Part shown: one piece after another, positions 4,637-12,774 of the stretch
How positions within the stretch are numbered: the stretch's first letter is position 1
Layout: each line of letters begins with the position of its first letter
From: a virus
Reading direction: 5' to 3' (one strand)
Virus record (IMG/VR): IMGVR_UViG_3300036785_000527
Location: 1-20,189 of that record
DNA: 20,189 bases
Notes under the pieces: generated by a model
What the model saw: only the letters and a program-made list of their open reading frames with translations
The model's database searches: none
Told to the model about the DNA's origin: nothing
Made by a program: the position numbers and the translations under genes

Positions 4637-5779
4637 ATGCCGAAGGTACGGCCGCCGATGTACGGCGAAGGAACGATCAGTAAGCCGGATGCGCGAGGGA
4701 TCCGGCGCGGCCGCGTGATGATTGACGGCCGGCGCGTCCCGGTCTACGGGCGGACCATTGCGGAGGTGCGCGAAGCCATGGCGGATCTGCGCGAACGGGC
4801 GGCCGATCCCGCCCCCCACGATTCGCCCACGCTCGGCGCGTGGCTCGATGAGTGGTTCGAGGAATACACACCGGAGAACGCGTCCGCGAACACCCTGGAC
4901 AATTACGAATGGGCCATTGAGAAGTGGGCGCCCCTGCACGGTGTCACCCTCACCGATCTTGACGTGCGGGCCATCGAGGGCCGGCTTCGTGAGCTGGCGC
5001 GCGGGAAGCGCCCCCTCCGGCGTAACTCCCTCATCCGGGCGCGCACGGTATTGGCCATGGCCATCGATGCCTATAACGCCCGCGAGCGGATCACGTGGAA
5101 TCCGGCGCGCCACGCCATGATCCCGAAGGGCGCGAAGGGCGCGGCCGACAAACGCACCCTCACGCTCGAGCAAGCCCGCGCCCTTCTGGACGCGGCCCGG
5201 GGGGACCGTGCAGAGGTGGCCATCGTGCTCATGCTGTGGCTGGGCCTACGGCCCGGAGAAGCCGCCGGCGTCCCCTGGTCCGCCATTGATCTCGAAGGCG
5301 GCACCGTGGCCATTACGGGGTTCCGGCGCGTCACCTATGCGGACGGCCGCCCGGAAATGTCGATCACGAAGGGCGCGAAGGCCGGATCGGATCGCCGGCT
5401 AGGGCTTCCCCCCGAAGCGGTGGACGCACTCCGGCGCCAGTGGGCACGCCAGGCCCGCGAAAAGCTGGCCGCGGGCCCGGGGTGGACGGACACCGGCCTG
5501 GTGGTGACCACCGCCGGCGGTGCTCCGGTGGATCCCTCCAATCTCCGTCGCACGGTGCGAAGGCTGGCGAAGGCGGCCGGGATCTTCCTCGAGCGCGAGC
5601 TGACGCCCTACGAATTGCGCCACACCGCGGCGTCATTACTGGTGGAAGCCGGCCTACCGCTCGAGGTGGTGTCCGACCTTCTGGGCCATAAGACACCGCG
5701 GATGCTGCTCGAGGTCTACCGGCACCGATCTAAGCGCGTGGTGGGTGAACACCTCGAGGTGCGGCTTTTCGCCCAGTAG
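4637..5779 (+). CDS. int: Tyrosine site-specific integrase
   Basis: Catalyses recombination between attP and the host tRNA gene. The 380-residue protein has an N-terminal arm-binding domain (MYGEGTISKP..., 1-50), a core-binding SAM-like domain (about 62-155) and a catalytic domain with Arg205 (GLRPGEA), a candidate Lys245 or Lys248, Arg328 in YELRHTAAS, His351 (LGHK) and nucleophile Tyr361 (VYRH). The first residue of the usual HxxR box is Tyr325, a tolerated variant. I choose the ATG at 4637 because GGGAGG lies just upstream; the frame is open back to 4469, but those 56 codons are tRNA and attP DNA. It is the only plus-strand gene and converges on the lysis genes at a terminator. Confidence 0.95.
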   Translation: MPKVRPPMYGEGTISKPDARGIRRGRVMIDGRRVPVYGRTIAEVREAMADLRERAADPAPHDSPTLGAWLDEWFEEYTPENASANTLDNYEWAIEKWAPLHGVTLTDLDVRAIEGRLRELARGKRPLRRNSLIRARTVLAMAIDAYNARERITWNPARHAMIPKGAKGAADKRTLTLEQARALLDAARGDRAEVAIVLMLWLGLRPGEAAGVPWSAIDLEGGTVAITGFRRVTYADGRPEMSITKGAKAGSDRRLGLPPEAVDALRRQWARQAREKLAAGPGWTDTGLVVTTAGGAPVDPSNLRRTVRRLAKAAGIFLERELTPYELRHTAASLLVEAGLPLEVVSDLLGHKTPRMLLEVYRHRSKRVVGEHLEVRLFAQ

Positions 5780-5859
5780 CTTCCCCCAGGATCGCCCAGG
5801 TGCCCCGCAAAACGAGGGCGTGGCCACTAGGGCCAGGGATCGGGCTGGGCGAATAGGAA

Positions 5860-5904
5860 AAGGGCCCGGGCCGGGTGAGAGGGTGCCTCACGGCCCGGGC
5901 CCTT
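5860..5904. terminator. Bidirectional hairpin terminator between integrase and lysis genes
   Basis: A 14-bp perfect stem AAGGGCCCGGGCCG/CGGCCCGGGCCCTT (5860-5873 and 5891-5904) has a second small stem GTGAG/CTCAC in its loop. The plus strand continues GTGTTT and the minus strand TTTTCCTATT, so it can end both integrase and late transcription. The rest of 5780-5952 shows no gene. Confidence 0.85.
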
Positions 5905-5952
5905 GTGTTTGCGGGGACAACCAGCGATGGCGGCCCGCATCCACCGCCCAGG

Positions 5953-6168
5953 TTATTCCTCGCGCCGGTGGTGGCGCCCGTTGTCCCCGTTGCTCCCCGC
6001 GGGAACCGCGGCCATCACCCCCGTCAGCACGATGGCCAGGCCCCCCAGCACCCCGATGGTGGCCAATAGTTCGGTATCGGTGGAGGTATCGCGCGCCATG
6101 ACGATGGCGGACAAGGTGAGCACGGCCACCCCTAAAAGGATCAGGTAGACCAGCTCGCGCGTCCGCAC
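5953..6168 (-). CDS. Holin, two-helix membrane protein
   Basis: A 71-residue protein with two predicted membrane segments (about 7-24, LVYLILLGVAVLTLSAIV, and 35-55, LLATIGVLGGLAIVLTGVMA), a short loop between them, and a charged tail (GRHHRREE). Size, topology and position right after the endolysin fit a class II holin that permeabilises the membrane to time lysis. The start is a GTG 6 nt after the amidase stop with no clear Shine-Dalgarno sequence, so coupling is likely. It is the last gene before the terminator. Confidence 0.8.
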   Translation of the reverse strand: MRTRELVYLILLGVAVLTLSAIVMARDTSTDTELLATIGVLGGLAIVLTGVMAAVPAGSNGDNGRHHRREE

Positions 6169-6174
6169 CGGGCG

Positions 6175-6963
6175 TTAAACCCGCGCGCTCGCATCGTAGG
6201 GAAATTCATAGCGCCGGCAGTCACGGTTCCCGAAATCGAGGACCAGGCAGTACCCACCATCGGCTTCGGAGCGCCCCGCGATGCCCAGACACGGCGCGTG
6301 CCCCGGGTTATATCGGTCGTTGTTGCAACCGCCCAGAAATGGCGCGCCATCGTAGGCATGGACCGCGCCATCCTTGAAGGCCACCCAGTAGCCGCCGCTC
6401 CGTTCGTCCAGTAGCACCATGTTCACGTCCTCCGTTTCATCCGGCACGTTCGGCCGGCCACCGCCGGCCATTTCCATCACGTCATCCCAGGGAAAACCCG
6501 GGCCCGGATCCCAATGGTTTCCGCCATCGGGCCCGAGATCCACATGGCCACAGATTCCCGCGGCGCCCCCCTGGGCTTCGGCCGCGGTGAGTCTGCGGAG
6601 CGGGATTCCGAAGCGGCCACACTCCTCCGCGATCCACGCCGCGCAATTCTCGAGCATGGCGGGGTGTCCCCACCATGTTGGATGATCCCATGCCGCGAAG
6701 GCGCATAATTCTGTTTGCACCGCGTACGGATTCGCCACGGCCGCGGTCCATGCTTTGAGGTCAACGGACACATATTCCCCGATCACTCCGGGGGTGTCGT
6801 CAATCCCGGTGTGCGAGGACACGCCCGAGCTGCTCGAGGCGAAGAAACTCCCTAACTCGCGGTAGGTGCGCGCCCCTTCGGCGGTATGCACCACCACCAG
6901 GCGGACACCGCTGCCCCCGCGGCTCGAGTAGTTCGGGGATGCAATCCACTCACGCCTAAGCAT
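6175..6963 (-). CDS. Endolysin: N-acetylmuramoyl-L-alanine amidase (Amidase_2)
   Basis: Cleaves the bond between muramic acid and the stem peptide of peptidoglycan. The 262-residue protein has an Amidase_2/PGRP catalytic domain (about 1-165) with zinc ligands His26 (VVVHTAEG), His140 (CGHVDLG) and Asp152 (NHWDPG). A linker (PNVPDETEDV) leads to a C-terminal region of about 75 residues with GYWVAFKDGAVHAYDGAPFLGG and a second GGYCLVLDFG, resembling one and a half units of a repeat seen in actinobacterial surface proteins; cell-wall binding is inferred. Six cysteines sit in the C-terminal half. There is no signal peptide, so release depends on the adjacent holin. The ATG overlaps the 34-aa gene by 8 nt. 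Confidence 0.93.
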   Translation of the reverse strand: MLRREWIASPNYSSRGGSGVRLVVVHTAEGARTYRELGSFFASSSSGVSSHTGIDDTPGVIGEYVSVDLKAWTAAVANPYAVQTELCAFAAWDHPTWWGHPAMLENCAAWIAEECGRFGIPLRRLTAAEAQGGAAGICGHVDLGPDGGNHWDPGPGFPWDDVMEMAGGGRPNVPDETEDVNMVLLDERSGGYWVAFKDGAVHAYDGAPFLGGCNNDRYNPGHAPCLGIAGRSEADGGYCLVLDFGNRDCRRYEFPYDASARV

Positions 6964-7060
6964 CGCGACGCTTCCGGGCCCATTCCTCCGATGGTTCGGT
7001 GTCTGGTTCGGGTGTCGGTTCGGGTGGTTCGGGTGGTGGTGTGGGTTCGGTGTCGGTCAT
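6956..7060 (-). CDS. 34-aa Pro/Glu/Thr-rich peptide
   Basis: The sequence is a PEP-type low-complexity run (EPTPPPEPPEPTPEPDTEP) followed by EEWARKRRDA. It has an ATG start after AAGAAGGGAC, a good ribosome binding site, and overlaps the amidase start by 8 nt. The DNA is a run of GGTTCGGGTG-like units. It may serve to couple amidase translation rather than as a functional protein; no known family. Confidence 0.6.
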   Translation of the reverse strand: MTDTEPTPPPEPPEPTPEPDTEPSEEWARKRRDA

Positions 7061-7077
7061 GTTCGGTGTCCCTTCTT

Positions 7078-8010
7078 TCACATCGCCGTTATTAAGTGTG
7101 CTGCTAACCAGGAGTTTTCCTTGGCCCCATTGCCGTAATACGTGCCCACGGCACCGCTTCCGCCGAAATAGAATTGCATGGCCACCGCGTCGCCCGCGTT
7201 AAGTGCAAGGTCGGCCGCACCGTGTACCGCGTTCGCCCAGCCCGCCGAATCGGCGAACCCGGGTAATTGCGCCACGTTTGCGCCGTTACGCAACAAGTTC
7301 AGCCAGGAGTGGCCCATGGCTTGTGGGGGCGTATTGCTTGACGCGAGCAATAGCGCCGCGTTGAAGTGGTAAATACCTTTGACTGGCACCACCAGCGTGT
7401 TCCCTTGGTGCGCGAAGCCGCCGCTCAGATAGTCGATCGCGTCGAGCGTCAGCTCACTCGGCACACCGGGTTGAAATACCGTTTGCGAAAACGGATAGAG
7501 GCGCCCCGCCGCGCTGGGCACGCCCAGGGCGCCCGGACGAAGATCGGTGATGGGCATACCGACCACCGTGGCGGTTCCGCCCACTAGTCCCACCTGGGCC
7601 AGCGCCACCGCGCCCGGAGGTGTCGCCGGTATACGCGACGGATCATAGGTTCCGCTGGAATACGGCACACCGGTGACGAAGGCGAAGATAAAATCATTGT
7701 CCGTTCCTCCATCGAGATCCGCTCCGCGGGCCTGGCAGATCACTAAGTCTTGGCGATCCTGGCCCGATGGTGGCGCCGGATCGAGGGTGAGAGTCTCCAC
7801 CGCATCGGAATGACATAACACCGTGCCGGTGTTATTGGCGGTAGGGACGGCCACCGATCCGGGCGTGATCTCGAGCATCATCCCCGATCCGGCCGCGGTC
7901 ACCTCGCACCCGCTCGAGGCGGGCCCGGGCCATAGCGCCCCGATCAGCCGGCGGTCCACACTGGCGGGGTAGGTCTGATCCTGTAGCCATAGCGGCGCGT
8001 ATCGCGTCAT
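7078..8010 (-). CDS. Tail fibre / receptor-binding protein with C1q-like end
   Basis: A 310-residue protein. The N-terminal half (YAPLWLQDQTYPASVDRRLI...) resembles actinophage and Streptococcus phage baseplate-proximal proteins that attach to the tail tip. The last 130 residues (from about 180) read as a C1q/TNF-like jelly roll: KGIYHFNAALLL, SWLNLLRNGANVAQL, DLALNAGDAVAMQF and a final SWLAAHLI, matching the order of strands in that fold, which trimerises. GGAGGTGAT lies 7 nt upstream of the ATG at 8010. It is the last tail gene before lysis, the usual position for host recognition. Confidence 0.75.
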   Translation of the reverse strand: MTRYAPLWLQDQTYPASVDRRLIGALWPGPASSGCEVTAAGSGMMLEITPGSVAVPTANNTGTVLCHSDAVETLTLDPAPPSGQDRQDLVICQARGADLDGGTDNDFIFAFVTGVPYSSGTYDPSRIPATPPGAVALAQVGLVGGTATVVGMPITDLRPGALGVPSAAGRLYPFSQTVFQPGVPSELTLDAIDYLSGGFAHQGNTLVVPVKGIYHFNAALLLASSNTPPQAMGHSWLNLLRNGANVAQLPGFADSAGWANAVHGAADLALNAGDAVAMQFYFGGSGAVGTYYGNGAKENSWLAAHLITAM

Positions 8011-8017
8011 GGGCTCA

Positions 8018-9259
8018 TCACCTCCGGGCTAACGCGTTCACGTCGCGCGCCACATCGCGGAATAGGGCCGTGAGGGTGAGCGCGGGCCGGCCCACGGTTA
8101 CCTCCACATCTTCGGTGCCATCGTCACCGATGGCATAATTGATCCCCAGCACCCGCACGGTGGTGGACACGTCCAGGCGCCCCTTACGGATCACCAGGGG
8201 CACGGTATCCCCCATGGCCGGCGCCCCCGGGCGCCACCACCCCGGGCGGATCCCGAGAGTGTAGGAGGGCACCAGGACACCGCTCCGGGCCAGCTCACCA
8301 TCCACCTTCTGCTGCAAGGTGCTTTGCACGGATACATCCGAAGCATTATCGGCGCCCATCCACAGGCCCACAGGGATGCGGCTCACGTCGTTTGCGTCAT
8401 CGTTCCATTTCTCCGCGAACATCTGCGGCGCCCCCTGGGTGGTGGTGTTCCCCAGCGTGCGCCGATAGTTCGCATAATCGGCACTGTTCACGCTTCGTGA
8501 CACGCTGGCCACGCTCGAGCCGTAGGCCAACACCAGATCCGGGCGCGCGGTCCCCTGTTCGGGATAGAAGATCCGGAGGTAATCGGTGCCATCGGTGTCC
8601 GCCGCCGGCGCCACATCGGTGTCATAGCCACCGATACACGCGCCCAGGTCGGTGATGGCCTGGCCTAGTGAGGTCTGCCCGGGGTAGGTGCGATCGCGGA
8701 GGATCCCCGACAGCTGGGCCCGGGGGGTGCCATCGGGATTCACCCTGGCCGCGGTGATGGGGAGCACCGATCCGGGCCCGAAGCTGGTCGCGCCATCGCC
8801 GGAGGTGCACCCGTCCCCGGACGCGTACACCAGTAGGTTCGCGGCTAACTCATCCTGATCCCATTGTGCATACACCAGATCGGTGGGGTGGGTGAGGAAG
8901 CGGCGTTCCAACATCGCCAGGTGATCGTGGCACGTGAAATTCACGGTGTAGGTCTGCTCGGAAAGTGTGTCCTGTGATTGGGACACCACCCCGCGGAACA
9001 TCAGCGCCGGCACCCCATCGGCATCGGTGCGCCACGCCATGACTTCGGTGGTGAGTTCCTGAAGGTAGGCGGCGCCCGGGGATTCCCCATCTATCGAGAA
9101 TGTCAGCTTCGCCGGCTTATTGATCTCGAGTTCGAGGCGCCGGCTCCGGGCGTCGGTGATCTCCGCTATCCCGGTGTCCCGGGCATAGGTGGGGATCGAG
9201 AAGGGCCGGCGGTGGATGGTGAAGCGCCACGCGGGCGCCGGGGTGGCGGCGGTGGTCAC
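8018..9259 (-). CDS. Minor tail protein, Tal/gp37-like baseplate hub
   Basis: The 413-residue protein follows the Dit-like gene and fits the tail-associated hub group annotated as siphovirus Gp37-like proteins: an N-terminal β-rich part with an IEINKPAKLTFSI-like strand pair, a middle with SLGQAITDLGACIGGYD and YLRIFYPEQG, and a C-terminal β domain (MGDTVPLVIRKGRLDVSTTVRVLGINYAI). Such proteins cap the tail tube and may open to release DNA. No peptidase or lytic domain is evident. The GTG start at 9259 overlaps the Dit stop by 4 nt. Confidence 0.75.
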   Translation of the reverse strand: MTTAATPAPAWRFTIHRRPFSIPTYARDTGIAEITDARSRRLELEINKPAKLTFSIDGESPGAAYLQELTTEVMAWRTDADGVPALMFRGVVSQSQDTLSEQTYTVNFTCHDHLAMLERRFLTHPTDLVYAQWDQDELAANLLVYASGDGCTSGDGATSFGPGSVLPITAARVNPDGTPRAQLSGILRDRTYPGQTSLGQAITDLGACIGGYDTDVAPAADTDGTDYLRIFYPEQGTARPDLVLAYGSSVASVSRSVNSADYANYRRTLGNTTTQGAPQMFAEKWNDDANDVSRIPVGLWMGADNASDVSVQSTLQQKVDGELARSGVLVPSYTLGIRPGWWRPGAPAMGDTVPLVIRKGRLDVSTTVRVLGINYAIGDDGTEDVEVTVGRPALTLTALFRDVARDVNALARR

Positions 9260-10152
9260 GTCAGATACCCGTCACTCCACAGGGCTTGCACCTGTGACAC
9301 CCCGGTGGTAGAGGTGCCGGCCACGCTGAGATAGGTCAGCGCCGGCGCGATAGGCAGAAGGGGCCAGCTGGTGGCGGCCCAGTCCAGATCCCCCATGATC
9401 GAGGCGCCCAGGTCATCGCGGGCCGTGCGGGCGTCGGTGTCCACGCTCACCCAGCGCCCCGGATCGATGCGGAATCCGGGCTCGAAGATGATCTGAAACA
9501 CCGGATCGGGCCCGGGCGCCGCGGGATCGGACACCTCGAGGGACACCACCGGATCGGTGATCGGGCCATAGATCTCGAGGGTGGGCCGGATAGGCAGATC
9601 CCCGGCCCCCTCGATCACCCCGGTGGTGGCGGATCCCCCGCCGGCCACGTAGCTCCGATCGAAGCGGAGATCATAGGCGCGCCCCCCGGTGACGGACGCG
9701 CCACTATGCGCGCTCACCTTATGGAAGGCGGGATCGTGCATCACCGGATCAGGTGCCACCCACCCCAGGTGGATCTCCCTCGAGCGAACACCCGAGATCG
9801 GCCCGGTGTAACCGGATTCACGCACCACCGTGAAGCGTTCGGGCGCCCCGGGACGGTCCAGGATGTAGTGCAGCTCCGGCCGCGCGGCCGGTGTCATATA
9901 AGGCGCGAACAGGGTGGCCACCTCATCGACGGTCATCCCACCACCCAGCGCGGTGATGTTGGCGGTAATAGCCCGGGATCCCATCAGGCTGGTCCGGTCG
10001 TCGGTGCCATCGCGGTCCGGCCGATTGCTCACCGCGTCGCGCACTTCGGGCCAGCCCAGATCCAGCTCCGTGCAGTAATAGCCGGCGGCATCGTCCTCGA
10101 GGTCGAGGCGCGCGGTGCCCATCACCAGCCACGCCCTACGGATGCACGCCAT
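9256..10152 (-). CDS. Distal tail protein (Dit-like)
   Basis: This 298-residue β-rich protein comes directly after the tape measure, where siphophages encode Dit, the hexameric ring joining tube and tip. The middle (RPELHYILDRPGAPERFTVV, then REIHLGWVAPDPVMHDP) has the pattern of the phage tail family in actinophages: a long strand hairpin and a conserved W-x-APDP. The C-terminal half (RPTLEIYGPITDPVVSLEV) looks like a galectin-like β domain. The start overlaps the tape-measure stop as TGATG. Confidence 0.8.
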   Translation of the reverse strand: MACIRRAWLVMGTARLDLEDDAAGYYCTELDLGWPEVRDAVSNRPDRDGTDDRTSLMGSRAITANITALGGGMTVDEVATLFAPYMTPAARPELHYILDRPGAPERFTVVRESGYTGPISGVRSREIHLGWVAPDPVMHDPAFHKVSAHSGASVTGGRAYDLRFDRSYVAGGGSATTGVIEGAGDLPIRPTLEIYGPITDPVVSLEVSDPAAPGPDPVFQIIFEPGFRIDPGRWVSVDTDARTARDDLGASIMGDLDWAATSWPLLPIAPALTYLSVAGTSTTGVSQVQALWSDGYLT

Positions 10153-11957
10153 CAGACACCGGCCGTTTCTATGGTCCAGGCCAGCCGGCGCCCGAAGGAT
10201 TCCACGTCGATCTTCTCGGAGAAATGCGCGTGTGCGATCTGCACCAGCGGGCCCCCTCGAGCGCGCGACGGAAGCGGGGTGATCGCTTCGCCGGCGTGGG
10301 CCAGCACGAAGCCGGTGCGCGTGATGAGTCCACCGCTCTGCAGCACCGGGAGGTTAAAGGGTGGTTTCCAATCGAATCCCTTACCGCCGATGTGCAGGGC
10401 ATCGGTGATGGCGTTCGAAGGGATGGTAAACGACACACTCACGCCATTAATGGCCTTCGCCACGGTGTTCCACGCGCTTTTCAGCGGGCCCAGGATGTTG
10501 GAATTTATGAAATTCCACGCGGCCGTAAAGGGCGCGGTGATGGCGTTCTCCACCCCGGATAAGGCGCTACTGATCGCGCCGGCCACCCCGGAGAAGGCGC
10601 CCGATAGCGGGGAGATCAGGCCGGTGTAGATCGCGCCCCACGCGGCCGTGAAGGGCGCGGTGATGATCCCGAGAACCGGGGAGAGCACACGCGAGATCAT
10701 CCCCGCCCACGCGCCGATCTGTGCCATAACACCGGACCACCCGCCGGTGATGGCGGCTTGCACCAGTTTGAACACGATAAACCAGGGCCCGAGAATCACG
10801 AACAGAATGAGTTGGCCGTACTGCTGAAAGATCCCTACCACCCAATCGAAGATCCCCACCACCACATTCCACCCCGCGGTGAAGAATCCAACAATGTCGG
10901 CCATGGCCACATTCACGAAGGCCCGGAACCAATCCACTTTCAGATACAGGATCACGAACACGGCCACCAGCGCGATGATGGCCAGAATAATCAGACCGAT
11001 AGGTGACGCGAGGAAGGAAGCATTGAGCGCGGCCCATACCACCTTGAATCCCGCCACCGCTTTTTTCACATCCTCGATCACGCCCACCACCTTGGAAATG
11101 GTGAGCAGGACCGCGATGAAGCCGGCCACCGCGATCGTTACTGGCACCAGCCAACTGGCATTGGCTGAAATGAACGAGAACAGGCCCGAGAAACTCTTTC
11201 GTAGTTGGGTGATAGCCGGCAGAAGCGCGGTGCCGATCTGCACCTTCATTTCTTCGTAGGCCACTTTCATTTTGTCGCCGGATCCGGCGGTGGCCGCCGC
11301 CGTACCCTTTACCTGATTCTCCACTTCGCCCAGGATGATCTTTTGCGCGCCCAGCAGATCACCACTCTTTTGCATATGGGCAATCTGGTCCTTTTGGGCT
11401 TTCGAGAAGTTGACACCGGATCGAGTGAGCGCGGTCATCCCCTTGGTCGGATCCTGTAGGGCTTTGCCCAGCTGCTTGGCGTTCGTGCCCATATCCCCGA
11501 AGCCGGCCGCGGAGAGATCCGCGGCCGCCTTCGTGGCGCGGTCGAAGATCCCCGCACCCATCCCCACTTCACCGCTCACCGCGTGGAAGGTGGTAAGGAT
11601 CCCCTCCGCGCCCTTTATCACCGTGGGGGACACACCGATTTGACGGCCCAGCGATTCGGCCAGTTCGGTGGCGTGCTTGGCGGCTTTCGCGCTTTCACCC
11701 CCCACGTTCTTAAATTCAGCGGCCAGTAGTTTGTTCGCTTTCATCGAGGCGCCGGCCGCCGATACCGATTCCTTCCCGAAATCCACCACCTTTTTCACCG
11801 CGTAGCCGGTGGCCACCGCGGTGGCCAGTCCCTTAATGGAGGTGCCTGTTTTCCCTACCGCCCCCTCCGTGGTTTTGGCCGCGCTCGAGGTCTTGCCGAA
11901 GGCCGACACCGCGGAGGAGGAATCCCCCAGGATCTCCACCATCAGTTTGGAGGCCAT
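10152..11957 (-). CDS. Tape measure protein
   Basis: A 601-residue protein that sets tail length and is ejected with the DNA. The first 250 residues are helical and carry the TMP-type segment GVNFSKAQKDQIAHMQKSGD (181-200) with an adjoining GAQKIILGEV. Hydrophobic helices follow at about 268-290, 319-339 and 375-400, then Gly/Ala/Trp-rich repeats (ITAPFTAAWG-type units occur twice) and a C-terminal hub-binding part. At roughly 1.5 Å per residue this predicts a tail near 90 nm, short for the group. The start overlaps the chaperone stop as TGATG. No lytic domain is evident. Confidence 0.93.
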   Translation of the reverse strand: MASKLMVEILGDSSSAVSAFGKTSSAAKTTEGAVGKTGTSIKGLATAVATGYAVKKVVDFGKESVSAAGASMKANKLLAAEFKNVGGESAKAAKHATELAESLGRQIGVSPTVIKGAEGILTTFHAVSGEVGMGAGIFDRATKAAADLSAAGFGDMGTNAKQLGKALQDPTKGMTALTRSGVNFSKAQKDQIAHMQKSGDLLGAQKIILGEVENQVKGTAAATAGSGDKMKVAYEEMKVQIGTALLPAITQLRKSFSGLFSFISANASWLVPVTIAVAGFIAVLLTISKVVGVIEDVKKAVAGFKVVWAALNASFLASPIGLIILAIIALVAVFVILYLKVDWFRAFVNVAMADIVGFFTAGWNVVVGIFDWVVGIFQQYGQLILFVILGPWFIVFKLVQAAITGGWSGVMAQIGAWAGMISRVLSPVLGIITAPFTAAWGAIYTGLISPLSGAFSGVAGAISSALSGVENAITAPFTAAWNFINSNILGPLKSAWNTVAKAINGVSVSFTIPSNAITDALHIGGKGFDWKPPFNLPVLQSGGLITRTGFVLAHAGEAITPLPSRARGGPLVQIAHAHFSEKIDVESFGRRLAWTIETAGV

Positions 11958-12399
11958 CAGCGGGCGGCTTCCGTTTTACGCTCGATCTCGGCGGCCATTT
12001 CCTCGAGCACCTCGCACGCGGTCATCATGGCGTGGGGATCTCGTAACCACTCACGCGCGCTGACCCCGGTATTCACCGCGAGTGTTACGGCCAATCGTCC
12101 CCATCCGCCGGGTGGGTAGGGTCCAGCGGATCGGGCTCATCCGGGCCGGCTTCCAGGTCGCGCATTTCGTCCAGGGCATCCATGAAGCGCGCGAAAGAGT
12201 GGGCGTAATCGCTTTCGGGGTTGCACCGGCGGAACACCGCATAGGCCACCCGAAAGCCGTGGGCGGCCGGCCGCGTCTCCATGGTCCCGCCATCCTTCGC
12301 GCTCATCACCTCCGCGGTGGTGTGGTCCACCGCTTTGGTGCGGCACTTGAAGGATTCGCCATCTAAGACGATTTCCATTTCATGTTGGAACGTGGACAC
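11957..12399 (-). CDS. Tail assembly chaperone GT fusion (probable -1 frameshift)
   Basis: After the shorter chaperone frame ends, the -1 frame is open from 12136 to 11957 and reads VSAREWLRDPHAMMTACEVL then EEMAAEIERK, an acidic helical segment like the T part of G/GT chaperones. It stops exactly at the tape-measure ATG (TGATG). The slip must lie between 12136 and 12085. I see no textbook heptamer; C-CCT-ACC and C-CCG-GCG are possible P-site slips. The fusion would be roughly 145 residues. A separate start at the GTG at 12076 is the alternative. Confidence 0.65.
12085..12399 (-). CDS. Tail assembly chaperone G
   Basis: This 104-residue acidic protein sits between tail-tube genes and the tape measure, where siphophages encode the chaperone that coats the tape measure during assembly. 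It is β-rich at the start (MEIVLDGESFKCRTKAVDHT), then helical (FARFMDALDEMRDLEA), ending in an Asp/Pro tail that contains the frameshift zone. The start is a GTG at 12399 after AGGGGAT, 3 nt past the previous stop. The call is mainly positional, with supporting composition and the overlapping -1 frame. Confidence 0.75.
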   Translation of the reverse strand: MSTFQHEMEIVLDGESFKCRTKAVDHTTAEVMSAKDGGTMETRPAAHGFRVAYAVFRRCNPESDYAHSFARFMDALDEMRDLEAGPDEPDPLDPTHPADGDDWP

Positions 12400-12402
12400 C
12401 GG

Positions 12403-12774
12403 CTAGATCCCCTTCACTCGATCACATATCCGCTGCGCGTCCCGCTCGAGGGCGCCGGTCCACTGGGCTTCGGACACCTCGGCTCCCCGGATCAGGAACA
12501 ATGTGGGTTCCATGTTGTGAGAGGGCACGCCCCAATGCACCGGGCCGGCGTAGGTCAGCGGGGAGGTGAGCTGTGCAGAATTCTTCCGCCGTCCCCGTCC
12601 CCCGGTGATCGAGGCAGCCAGGGCGCCGGTGCGCCGCGGTGCGAGGGTTCGCCCGGATTGCGCCGCGATAGTGCCGGCTTCGGCGAATCCGGGCATATCG
12701 GCCATATCCTTCGCGGCGCCGGCCATGGTGGAGGTGAAGCGGGCCGATCCGGCCAGGCGGATCTCCGCGGCCAC
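12403..12774 (-). CDS. HK97 gp10-like tail completion protein
   Basis: The 123-residue protein contains LAPRRTGALAASI (45-57), then a strand and VHWGVPSHNMEPTLFL, the signature of the HK97 gp10 family (tail completion or neck proteins with an IHWG-type motif and a PFL-type end). It acts at the head-tail interface. The GTG start overlaps the major tail stop by one base (TAGTG). Its position after the major tail gene, instead of before the tail terminator, is unusual. Confidence 0.8.
   Translation of the reverse strand: MAAEIRLAGSARFTSTMAGAAKDMADMPGFAEAGTIAAQSGRTLAPRRTGALAASITGGRGRRKNSAQLTSPLTYAGPVHWGVPSHNMEPTLFLIRGAEVSEAQWTGALERDAQRICDRVKGI

Noticed and set aside
9706-10629. 307-codon plus-strand frame opposite Dit and tape measure
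   Set aside because: Antisense shadow, no recognisable motifs, and it would cross two firmly identified genes.
10567-11154. 195-codon frame inside the tape measure gene
   Set aside because: Gly/Arg/His-rich shift of the tape measure sequence without motifs; the tape measure frame itself is well supported.
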